Of a stretch of 28,531 nt of DNA, positions 16,647-24,791 are shown piece after piece. A program made the position numbers and the translations under genes. The stretch spans positions 1 to 28,531 of the forward strand of contig JWZX01002719.1 in the NCBI GenBank assembly GCA_001275005.1, read 5' to 3'. The stretch is from Chrysochromulina tobinii. Its lineage: Eukaryota > Haptophyta > Prymnesiales > Chrysochromulinaceae. The notes under the pieces were generated by a model. That model was not told the origin of the DNA. It did no database searches and saw only the letters and a program-made list of their open reading frames with translations. Each line of letters opens with the position of its first letter. Within the stretch, counting starts at the first letter, position 1.

Positions 16647-19600
16647 ATGGATCGAGGTTCCAAACAGCTCGTCTTCCCACAGCCCGCGGGAGCGAAGTGC
16701 AACACCTTCGTGTTTCGTCTAAAAGTTCGGCGCAAAGCGACGAAACCGCCGGGTGTCCTCTTGGTGGTCCCCCAGAAAATGTCGACATCCACGTGGATCC
16801 CGCACGCGGCGGCGCGCGCGCTTCTCGTGCTGTGCCGCGCCGTCAAGTCGGCGTGGCGCGCGGCGTACGTCGCGTTCGTCGCCGAGATGCAATCAACCGC
16901 ACGCCTCGACATGCCTTCCACCACCGACGCGCCATCGGCAGAGAAGCCAAAGCTCACCATCCATTTGCCTCCCGACAGTGGCATCGGGAACCGTCGCAGC
17001 TCGTTTGCAAAACAATCGAGCACGGGCAGCATCGCCGACAGGAGCAGTGATACAGCACTCGGCGCAAGGCGGCCAGAGTGGACTTCCCTGGATCACAAGG
17101 ACGAGAACCCCCACCAGCGCAGGCTCATGCCACCTCTGAAGACCGAGATGCTGTCGCAGCAAGCTTCCTTCGGCCGCAGCCCCTCAAGCACTCCGCGCAC
17201 TCCGCGCAGTCCGCGCTTCTCGATGGTCACCTTCGCGTCGCCGATGGAGCAGGCGATGATCCTGCTCCGTCGTGCCGCGCTGCCCTCGTCGATGGACAGC
17301 AGTTCTGTCAAGGAGCTGCTGGATGAGGCGATCGAACTGCTCGGCGTCGTGACGAGCACGGCATCGAGCGCCGCGCTCGGCGCCTCCAGCCTCACGAAGG
17401 TCGACGTCGCCAGCGAGCTCGCGCGGCATGTCAAGGAGACAGGAGGTGAAGACCTCGACAGCGACTCAGAAGATTGGGAGTGCCCACCTTGATTGCATGC
17501 TGATCACCAGTGATGACCTCCCTCATCAGAAGATTGGGAGTGCCCACCTTGATTGCATGCTGATCACCAGTGATGACATCCCTCATCAGGTGAAGACCTC
17601 GACAGCGACTCAGAAGATTGGCTCCTCTCGTTCGTGGAACAAACCGGCACGCCTTCGTCAGAGGCCTCGCCACGTCGCCATCATGCCCGCCGGCCGCACT
17701 CGGCGAACGCCAAGCTGGGCGGCTCCGCCAACATGCCGCCCCGCACGCCCAAAGCGTTTGGCTGGACTCTCCCTGCACGAGCAAGGCCCAAGTCCGCAGA
17801 GTCCGCAAAGTCCGCAGAGTCCGCCGGCCCGAGGCCGCACACGCCGCCCGGCGCGCCAGTGCCTTTTCGCACCAGCCCGCTCAGACCTTTCGGCAGCCCG
17901 CTTCGGCCGGCACCGGTGCACGAGGGGATCAGTTCTGCCTCATCAGGGGAGATCAGAGGAGATCAGAGGAGATCAGAGGAGATCAGTTCTGGCTCATCAG
18001 GGGAGATCAGGGGAGATCAGAATAGATCAGAGGGGATCAGTTCTGGCTCATCAGGGGAGATCAGAGGAGATCCGAGGAGATCAGAGGGGATCAGTTCTGG
18101 CTCCAGTGCCGGGAGCTCTGCCGGCTTGAGTGTGAACGGCTTGAGTGTGAACGGCTTGAGTGCCGTCACGACGGCGGCGGCGGCGCCAGCTTGTATCGGA
18201 AAGCCATCCAAGGCGGCGTGGGCATCGGCGGCGGTCGAGCTCGGCGACGCAGTGCTCGACTGGACGTACGACGTGTGCGCGCTCGACACGGCGGCCAGCG
18301 GCCACTGCCTCGTGAGTGCATGCCGCACGCCACGGATTGCATGCCGACGGCCTCGTGATTGCATGCTGACGGCCCTTGAGTGCATCCTGATTGCCACGGA
18401 TTGCATGCTGACGGCCCTTGAGTGCATCCTGATTGCCGCGGATTGCATGCTGACGGCCCTTTGAGTGCATCCTGATTGCCATTCCAGGCGAGCCTCTTCA
18501 TCGAGATCCTCGAGCGATGCAACCTCATCGAGCGCTTGCATGCCGATGGCCTCGACCTCGACTTGACGAGACTGTGCACGTACCTGATGCACGTCGAGGC
18601 GCACTACGGCACGAACGCGTACCATAGTAGGAAGCATGGTGCTGACGTGCTGCTGGGCGTCTATCGGTTCCTCGCTGAACGCACGCAGCCGCACTCGGCC
18701 GCACCCAGCGACAGCGGCGCTGCCTTGCCGAGCGGCGCGCAGCCACCCGCTCAGGACGGCGGCGCCATCTCGAACGAAGGCGCCAGCGCGATCTCGCCTC
18801 CACGAGATCCACGAGATGGCTCCTCTGATGGCGCCCAAGACGGCGCCGACGCGTCGAGTCGGGCGGCCTCGCCCACAGACAGGGCGTCGGGTTGGGCGCT
18901 CTCGCCTCTCCAAACCTTTGCCGGCCTCTTCGCGGCGGCCGTGCATGACTTCAACCATCCGGGCACGAACAATAGCCATGAAGTCAAATGCGACTCTACG
19001 CGCGCGCTCCAGTACGCGATCCCCTGATTGCCTCTGATCGCCTCTGATTGCCTCTGATCGCCACTACGCGCGCGCTCCAGTACGCGATCCCCTGAGCACC
19101 GCTGCGTTAGGACGCGCTGTGCTGAGCACCGCCGTGTTAGGACGCGCTGTGCTGAGCACGTCGGGCGCCTCCGATCCTCCGTGTGCCTCCGTCGCGTCGT
19201 GGCGAGCACCTCTGGCTGGCTCTGAGAGCGCTGTACTGAGCACCTCCGGCTGGCTCTGAGGGCGCTGTGCTGAGCACCTCCGGCTGGCTCTGAGAGCGCT
19301 GTGCGGAGCACCTCCCCCACAGGTACCATGACGAGTCCGTCCTCGAGAGCCATCACCTCGCCTCCGCCTTCCTGGCGCTCATGCAGCCCGAGCACCACTT
19401 CCTGCGCGCCTGGCCGCGCGCGGACTACAGTGCGTGGCGGAAGCTCGTGATACACCTCGTGCTGATGACGGACCTCGCCAAGCACTTTGATTTCGTCTCG
19501 TCCCTCAACTCGCTACCAGAAGGCTGCCTGTGCCCGAGCGAGGAGCCCGACGCGGCGCTCGTGCTCAGCGTCGCCATCAAATGCGCGGACTTGGGCCACT

Positions 19601-20166
19601 CCCTCAAGCCCTGGCCCTTGCATCAGCAGTGGTCGCAGTGGGTCACGGACGAGTTCTTCGCGCTCGGCGATCTGGAGCGCGCCTCGGGCGTGCCCATCTC
19701 GGCGCTGTGTGACCGCGAGAAAGATGTCGACCTGCCCAAGAACCAGGTGAGGGAGGATGAAGGGCCCAATCAGGGCTCCATTGGCGATGCTCGCCTCCGA
19801 TTGAGTGCCCACCACGACGCATGGCTACGGAGTGCCCACCACGACGCATTAAATGAGTGCCGCTGAGTGCCAACGATTGCCGATGAGTGCCCTTGATCGC
19901 CACTGAGTGCCCTTGGTCGCCACTGAGTGCCGCTGAGTGCCGCTGAGTGCCGCTGAGTGCCGCTGAGTGCCGCTGAGTGCCGCTGAGTGCCGCTGAGTGC
20001 CGCTCATTCCCTCCTTCTCTACCGGGCCCCGCAGATGAGTTTCCTCAAGTTCGTGTGCATGCCCCTCTATTTAGCCGCCGAGCGAGCGCTGCCCGATGGT
20101 CCCGCTGCGGATGCTGTCGCCCATCTCGAGGCCAACATCGAGCGGTGGGCCAACATCGGTAGCTGA
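16647..20166 (+). CDS. Class I 3',5'-cyclic nucleotide phosphodiesterase
   Basis: Exons 16647-17445, 17590-18311, 18488-19011, 19323-19746, 20035-20166; 866 aa, all junctions in frame. The N-terminal about 480 residues are Ser/Pro-rich with one helical block (ASPMEQAMILLRRAALPSSM...LLDEAIELLG). Catalytic domain: YHSRKHGADVL (general-acid H553, metal H557), HDFNHPGTNN (metal H660 and D661; usual HDVDHPG, so one D is N), YHDESVLESHHLA from 683, CADL with metal D771, and Q823 at the end of exon 4 for the purine-clamp glutamine (KNQ/MSFLKF). All metal ligands are kept, so hydrolysis of cAMP and/or cGMP is expected; specificity is unknown. A low-complexity insert (about 570-647) separates the H557 and H660 motifs. 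No GAF or membrane domain is seen. Start uncertain: ATG 16779 is an alternative. Confidence 0.88.
17444..17621 (+). repeat. PDE intron 1: 34-bp exon-derived direct repeats and 60-bp tandem unit
   Basis: The segment AGGTGAAGACCTCGACAGCG continues to 34 bp and is identical at 17444-17477 and 17588-17621. The offset is 144 bp, equal to the intron length (17446-17589). Inside, a 60-bp unit is tandemly repeated (17467-17526 and 17527-17586) with one mismatch; it starts with exon sequence (CAGAAGATTGG) and ends CCCTCAT. An in-frame TGA in the first unit makes splicing necessary. Confidence 0.92.
17924..18104 (+). repeat. 10-bp GATCAGAGGA-type minisatellite inside PDE exon 2
   Basis: Units of GGGGAGATCAGAGGAGATCA are arranged in about three higher-order blocks, each ending TTCTGGCTCATCAG. 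They are translated as SSGEIRGDQRRSEEIS-like repeats. The frame is open, so I keep it in the exon, but composition resembles the intron arrays and a spliced-out alternative is possible. Confidence 0.75.
18312..18487 (+). repeat. PDE intron 2: about three 42-bp tandem units
   Basis: Units beginning GGATTGCATGCTGACGGCCC and ending CTGATTGCC repeat nearly exactly; the last has one extra T. The donor is CTC/GTGAGT and the acceptor CATTCCAG. The join gives SGHCL/ASLFIEILERCNL, as expected for a PDE domain. Confidence 0.85.
18996..19322 (+). repeat. PDE intron 3 (19012-19322): 32-bp duplication of exon end plus 34-bp units
   Basis: A 32-bp segment (start CTACGCGCGCGCTCCAGTAC) spanning the exon end and donor is repeated at 18996-19027 and 19064-19095, with CCTCTGATTG/CCTCTGATCG units between. 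Then come about four units of GAGCACCTCCGGCTGGCTCT type. The join CA/GTACCATGACGAG restores ALQYHDESVLESHH. Confidence 0.85.
19747..20034 (+). repeat. PDE intron 4: 10-bp CGCTGAGTGC array
   Basis: About nine units of CGCTGAGTGC (19921-20003) are preceded by looser TGAGTGCC/TGATTGCC relatives and a duplicated GGAGTGCCCACCACGACGCA. GT-AG borders join PKNQ to MSFLKFVCMPLY. Confidence 0.85.
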
Positions 20167-20674
20167 CGCAGCGCAGCCCGCGCATGCAAGTGTCGACATC
20201 GTGGGTGCTCGTGGGTGCCCGTCAACCGACGTCGACGTGGGTGCTCAGGACGGCGTCGACGTCGACGTGGGTGCTCAGGACGGCGCCGATGTCGGTGCTC
20301 GCCGCACCGCCCGACGAGCGCCGTCTCGGGCGCACCGCACCGGACCTCAATGCATGCACCGGACCTCAATGCATGCACCGGATCTCAATGCATGCACCGG
20401 ACCTCAATGCATGCACCGGACCTCAATGCATGCACGGGACCTCAATGCATGCACCGGACTCTCAATGCATTATGCCGCAAGCACGACACCTGTCTCAGGT
20501 GCTGCATGGTGAGCACACGGACAGGGTGTGCCTCTGCTGGTCTGAGTAGCACCCACAGTGACATATTAGGAATTCACTGTGCGCGCGGCACGGAGATTTA
20601 CTACGGGAGCCCTAGTGACGAAACCCTATTTGGAGGAACTAGACCTCAGAAGAACGGCAGCCGAGCACCCCACG
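20167..20674. other. PDE 3' flank and upstream region of next gene
   Basis: It holds a GTGGGTGCTCAGGACGGCG-type repeat (about 20200-20290) and the 19-bp array at 20341-20470. Open frames across it are products of the repeats. A 5' exon of the following membrane-protein gene could lie here but is not identifiable. Confidence 0.5.
20341..20470. repeat. 19-bp minisatellite, seven copies, self-complementary core
   Basis: Unit CGGACCTCAATGCATGCAC, about seven copies with few changes. Each holds the palindromes ATGCAT and TGCATGCA. No intervening unique spacers, so not CRISPR. It lies in the PDE 3' flank, outside any intron I can define. Confidence 0.85.
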
Positions 20675-21518
20675 ATGATGGTTGCTGTGGGCGCGGAGAC
20701 GGCACCTGCGATCAAGGACTTCACGGGCGCAGCGATCAGCTTCTTCAACAACCACCGCGTGCCGGCTGCTCTGTTAGCAGCTAGCAGCATCAAGGATGCC
20801 TTCGTATTGCAAGGCCGTGGGTCCAAGTTGCCTGAGGATGATGCGCGTGCCTGGCGGCTTGTGCGGTATGCCTACCTGCTGCTGATGATCACGTCCTTTG
20901 GCATGGAAATGTGCGCCGTGAAACTGTTCAACCGGTCGGTACCCGCGTGCACGCTTTGACTGCCACGTGGTGTGGCGGCGCAGGTCGGTCATCTACATGT
21001 CCACTCACGTTGTCGTGCAGCTCGAGGCCGGCAACTTCAACAGCAAGGGCACGTCGCTCATCGACATGCTCATCCGAGAGTACGAGTACGAGTACTGCAG
21101 CGTTCGCAGCCAGTTCATCACCGGCATGCTCACCTTCCTGATGGCGCAGGGCCTGCGCGTCAGGTACTCACTGCGTCGTTACGCCGACCTGGCGAACTGC
21201 GCGATGTTCTGCCTGTTCTCGGCGGCGACCGGCATGCTCAGCTACAACAACGCGCACACGGTCACCTTTGGCGGTTATCCGGGCCTCATGAAGAGATGGG
21301 CGCAGCTCACTGCAGACTTTTACGGCCGACGCATAGACCTGCGACACCCGATGGCGCTGATGACGGTCGCCATGACGCTGGCCGGGGGCTTTTGCGTGTG
21401 CCGCGGCTGCGTGCTGTGGGTGTCGCACGGCAACTTCTGGGCGCCCTTCAGCAACGAAGTCAAAGGAGGAGCGGTCGGCAGCAGTCCATCTGGGCCAGCA
21501 GTTGTGGATATCCCATGA
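20675..21518 (+). CDS. Multi-pass membrane protein of unknown function
   Basis: Exons 20675-20934 and 20984-21518; intron 20935-20983 is only 49 bp. Product 264 aa from the first ATG (frame open about 30 codons upstream, so a longer N-terminus or a 5' exon is possible). The join gives LFNRSVIYMSTHVVVQLEAG. Hydrophobic segments: about 69-88 (VRYAYLLLMITSFGMEMCAV), a weaker one near 95-108, about 155-177 (LANCAMFCLFSAATGML), and about 215-240 (MALMTVAMTLAGGFCVCRGC). A possible amphipathic region (FITGMLTFLMAQGLRV) lies between. I do not recognise the family. The sequence before the first helix (GAAISFFNNHRVPAALLAAS) looks like a conserved soluble segment. Probably an algal membrane protein without a named domain. 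Confidence 0.65.
20935..20983 (+). repeat. 49-bp intron flanked by GGTCGGT direct repeats
   Basis: GGTCGGT occurs at the donor (20934-20940) and at the acceptor (20983-20989). Splicing between G/GT and AG/G restores one copy and the frame. There is an in-frame stop (TGA) inside if unspliced. Very short for a spliceosomal intron. Confidence 0.75.
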
Positions 21519-22062
21519 CCTCTCGTGGCATGCGGACACCGGCCGAGCTCTCAGGCACATATTCATGTGCGCGAAGCCGCGCGCCCAACGCGACCGTCAC
21601 ATTGTTTCAGATCAACGCTGTTGTGGCTCGGCTTTGGGATCCTACCGTAGAGCTTGCCGTACCGAGGCTCGCTGGCTCCGGGACGACGCTCTCGACGGCG
21701 TCCGGCCGCGGTATGATCTTAGATTGAACGCGTGGCTTTGTGGGTTACTTGTAGCGATTCGATAGTAGCATGGTTTTACGTGTAGAGGATGTAGGCAGCA
21801 GGGGTTGTGGATTAGCATTAGGGTCGCACGGGTCTCGGGTGGGTCGTCTCCCCGACGGCCCGTTCGATCCGTTGATTTATTCGGGTTATTCCCGGTGTGT
21901 CGTGTTTCCGAACTCCCAACATAGTTCACGACAGACAACAGACAATCAACGGAAGCCTATCGAATGTGCTCCGGAAGCCAGCTGGGGAGGACGAGTCGAT
22001 GGAGATGGCAGAGGGGACTTGCCTTGACAAGTCAAGTCAAGTCAAGTCACACCTCGTGAGAT
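21519..22062. other. Intergenic region, no gene seen
   Basis: 3' flank of the membrane-protein gene and promoter of the lumen-protein gene. AT-richer from 21750 to 21960. A (CAAGT)n run (about 22028-22047) lies just before the next ATG. No supported CDS. Confidence 0.55.
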
Positions 22063-22605
22063 ATGGCGTGCGCGATGGCGTTGATCTTCAGCCTCGCCCT
22101 GGTGTCGAGCGCTGCCGCGTTTTCGCTGCCACCCCTTGCTGATTCCGCCGGCGCCATCTCACGCAGATCCATCCTCGCGGCGCCGTTCATCGTAGCGCCC
22201 ATTCTGCTGCCTTCGGCCGCCCATGCTGCCGATGCTGCTAAAGAGGCCGCGCTACTCGATGAACTCAAGGCAATTCGCAAGGCGCTTGAGCCGCTGCCGG
22301 CGCTGCTCGACGAGGAGAAGTGGGACAATGTGCGCAGCGTGCTCAAAGTGCCACCAACGGCCAACCTGTGGAACCTCGGCGAGTCGAAGAACACGCTACG
22401 CAAGCTCGCAGAGCTTCGGGAGGAGTTTGAGATTTTTGAGCTAGCGGACGACGTGGCGGGCGCGCTGCAGCTGGCTGATCAATTCACGTACGATAACACG
22501 TTCATCTACACGCAGCCGGGGAATGGGAAGGTCAAGATCAAGGAGCCGAAGCAGCAGGTGCAGCTGGCGTCACAAAAGCTGGGCGAGTTCCTCGACAAGA
22601 ATTGA
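22063..22605 (+). CDS. Thylakoid-lumen protein with Tat signal, PsbQ/Psb31-like helical type
   Basis: Single exon, 180 aa. Tripartite targeting is visible. Signal peptide (residues 3-19, AMALIFSLALVSSAAAF) ends in an SSAAAF/SLP site like the ASAF motif of secondary plastids. A short transit part with ISRRS follows. Then a twin-arginine-type hydrophobic segment (RRSILAAPFIVAPILLPSAA) ends at AHA/AD for lumen export. The mature protein (from about 56) is strongly helical, with KEAALLDELKAIRKALEPLP, EKWDNVRSVLKVPP, LWNLGESKNTLRKLAELREE and a C-terminal KVKIKEPKQQVQLASQKLGE. Size, location and helix pattern resemble the extrinsic photosystem II proteins of the PsbQ/Psb31 kind. The lumen location is well supported; the PSII role is inferred and could be wrong. 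Confidence 0.75.
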   Translation: MACAMALIFSLALVSSAAAFSLPPLADSAGAISRRSILAAPFIVAPILLPSAAHAADAAKEAALLDELKAIRKALEPLPALLDEEKWDNVRSVLKVPPTANLWNLGESKNTLRKLAELREEFEIFELADDVAGALQLADQFTYDNTFIYTQPGNGKVKIKEPKQQVQLASQKLGEFLDKN

Positions 22606-23288
22606 GGCGTGGAGCATGCCAATGGATGCGTGGTTGCATGCACGAAGTCGGATGGAGGATGCTGCTGCGCGCACAGAGCCTGCAAGTTCTGTTCGTGCAT
22701 CTCAGCAGGCCCTCAGGCACGGAGCGATAGATGCCCACAGACGTCGACACAGACGGGGGTGGCCAGTTGGGTAGGCCGGTCCCGGGGCGAGTGAGCGTCA
22801 GGTTCGCTGTCGTCTCCCGTTCCGTTCCGTCAAGTAAAGTCAAGTCTCCCTGTCGTCTCCAGTTCCGTCAGGCCGAGGCGCGCTGCGAGCCGCGGTGCGT
22901 GATCGCACCGTCAGCTTTTTGTTTTAAATCCGATTGTTTTGTTTTTCGCACACACGGCAATCACACCACTCACTGGCGTCAAGGCTATGCGCGCAGACCG
23001 GCCGGTCGCCGCCGAGCGGCCGAGCCGGCGAGCCGGCGAGCCGGGAGGGTCGACCGACGCGTGGGCGGCGGCGGAGCGAGACGCCCCGGGAAGAGTATTA
23101 CTTGAAGAGACGAGACGAGAGAGTAAGCGTCTGTTGAGAGAGTGACATGGAGAGTCACATCATGAGAGAGAAAGAGTAATGAGAGAGACGCACTATTCAA
23201 TGCATTAGTCTGGCGCATGATCGATCACACTCCACATACAAATTGGACCTAGCGGTGCCACGTTGAGATCTGAGCCTCTCCCAGGGGT
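22606..23288. other. Convergent intergenic region, no gene seen
   Basis: It contains a duplicated GTCGTCTCC...GTTCCGTCA segment (about 22809-22870), AAGTCAAGT elements like those at 22028, a GC-rich stretch (22995-23090) and a GA-rich stretch (23100-23190). No reading frame has domain-like content. Confidence 0.55.
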
Positions 23289-23819
23289 TCACGGTGACTC
23301 GTGAGAGCGCGCACTGAGCTCCTGAATGATCGACTCTGCGGACGGGTACAAGAACGAGTAGCTCTGCGGATGCAACCAACGGAACCACCACGAGATGGCC
23401 GGCATGGGGTAGATGACGTGCATATGCAAGTGGTGCACCGAAATCGCCGGCCATCGATGAAAGCCGAGTGATAGCTGGTGTACGGCAAGTGCTGCCGCTG
23501 CATCCGTGATTTCGGCACAGTCTGTCGTCACCACTGCCTTGGCGACAGACACCATGTGCCGGAGCAGAGGCACGTCCTCTGGGCCCAGATGGTTGAGGTC
23601 CCTGATGTTGCGCTTCGGGATGACGAGCGAGTGGTGTTTGCTGACTGGTCGGATGTCCCTAAAGCAAAGCACACGCTCGTCTTCGTACAAGACCGTGGTT
23701 GGTAGATCTCCACGTAGAATGGCGCCAAACACGGTTCGGTTGTCGTCAAAACCTTCACGCGGTTGATTGGGCCGAGCTCCAAGGACGCCTGCCAGCAAGA
23801 CATTCTCAGAGCTCGACAT
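23289..23819 (-). CDS. HIT-family protein, HINT3-like nucleotide phosphoramidase
   Basis: 176 aa, single exon, ATG at 23817-23819 (complement). The HIT fold is clear: VFGAILRGDLPTTVLYEDER (30-49), CFRDIRPVSKHHSLVIPK (52-69), and the histidine triad HHLHMHV with H130, H132 and H134. The C-terminal WFRWLHPQSYSFLYPSAESI region matches the place of the C-terminal helix in HINT3. Triad and preceding strands are intact, so the enzyme should be active. Family role: hydrolysis of nucleoside phosphoramidates or acyl-nucleotides via a nucleotidyl-His intermediate. Cytosolic by sequence; no presequence. It lies in the same orientation as the coiled-coil gene 190 bp upstream of its start. Confidence 0.85.
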   Translation of the reverse strand: MSSSENVLLAGVLGARPNQPREGFDDNRTVFGAILRGDLPTTVLYEDERVLCFRDIRPVSKHHSLVIPKRNIRDLNHLGPEDVPLLRHMVSVAKAVVTTDCAEITDAAAALAVHQLSLGFHRWPAISVHHLHMHVIYPMPAISWWFRWLHPQSYSFLYPSAESIIQELSARSHESP

Positions 23820-24009
23820 GTAAATTTACAGTTTTCAGAGCGTTGTACTGGGCTCTTTCTCGAAAACTCGTCGACTTCTCGAGACCACCAGTTACCAGAC
23901 AGAACTTCCACCTTCCCCGCACAAATCTGATCCGAAAGCCGTGTGTGGCGGCAGGCGGGTGGGGGAGGGGGCAGACAGTCGCACCAAACCCACCGACAGT
24001 CGCAATCCT

Positions 24010-24672
24010 TCACAAAGAGAAGTCCCCAGCGGACGGATTGAAGCCCGGTGGCGGGGACGTCGGGGGTGGCGCTGCTACGATGGGCACGAGCGGAGCAGCG
24101 GGGCTGCTGCGGGATGCCTCCGAGTTCGTCATGACGCCCATCGCTTCCTCCATAGCCGTATCTTGTGCGAGGCGGCGGCTCTCCTGCTCCTGCAGCTCCC
24201 CCACCTTGGCCTTGAGCTGCTCCTCCGTCTTACGTGAGGCAGCCTCACTCTCCATGCGCTCCCGCTGCTCTTTCGACAGCTGCTCCCGCAGTGTGGCGAG
24301 CTGCTCCTGCAGCTGCTCCACTTGATGCTGATTGTCCCTTGCCTTCTGGCATGCAATGAGCGCCCGTGTACCTTCGTCGCGCAGCGAGGCGCTCATGGCC
24401 TCGATCTGGAGCTGCTGCTCAGTCTGCCTGCGCACCGCCTTGCCAAGCAGCACGCGCGCCTCCGAAGCCTTGGCTGCGTCGCCGGCACTGTCGCCAGGTT
24501 GCGGAGCTCCAGTGGATGAGGCGACGCCTGGGGGGCTGATCAACATGGCCTTGAGCCGCATCTGCGCTTGGAGAAGCTCATCGACCTGCTGCTGCGCGTC
24601 CGACAGCTGCTGCGCCTGCACTTGCAGCTGCTCCTTGGCGTTGCTCAGCGACGAAGAATTCTCGTCTTGCAT
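24010..24672 (-). CDS. Coiled-coil protein of unknown function
   Basis: 220 aa from the first ATG (24670-24672, complement); ten upstream codons are open but begin with TTG. Residues about 5-48 (SLSNAKEQLQVQAQQLSDAQ, DELLQAQMRLK) and about 72-175 (RQTEQQLQIEAMSASL, HQVEQLQEQLATLREQLSKE, KTEEQLKAKVGELQEQESRR) have regular Leu heptads with Glu/Gln/Arg, so a long parallel coiled coil is likely. The C-terminus is Pro-rich (APPPTSPPPGF). No catalytic motif. Probably a structural or adaptor protein. It diverges from the glycosyltransferase gene, 119 bp away. Confidence 0.65.
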   Translation of the reverse strand: MQDENSSSLSNAKEQLQVQAQQLSDAQQQVDELLQAQMRLKAMLISPPGVASSTGAPQPGDSAGDAAKASEARVLLGKAVRRQTEQQLQIEAMSASLRDEGTRALIACQKARDNQHQVEQLQEQLATLREQLSKEQRERMESEAASRKTEEQLKAKVGELQEQESRRLAQDTAMEEAMGVMTNSEASRSSPAAPLVPIVAAPPPTSPPPGFNPSAGDFSL

Positions 24673-24791
24673 GATTTTGTCTTGCGGCACAACTTGAGGC
24701 AAAGTTCACCCCCGCGAAAAGTCGAAACACATCAAATTCGAAACGTGAAGCGCCGCGTCAGAAACTGGAATTTGCGGAATTCGTTAGTTGG
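24673..24791. promoter_or_regulatory. Divergent promoter region, 119 bp
   Basis: The shortest of the divergent gaps in this window, with lower GC than the flanks. It must serve both the coiled-coil gene and the GT77-like gene. An AATTCGAAAC/GGAATTCG region (24733-24782) is the only AT-rich part. Confidence 0.4.

Noticed and set aside
16631-17050. Alternative ATG frame at the PDE 5' end
   Set aside because: It does not continue into the PDE catalytic exons; the chosen frame joins exactly.
20341-20470. Regular repeats considered as a CRISPR array
   Set aside because: Units are head to tail without unique spacers, in a eukaryotic context; minisatellite.
23934-24325. Plus-strand frames over the coiled-coil gene
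   Set aside because: Antisense, Ser/Cys/Leu-rich mirror of Glu/Gln-rich heptads.
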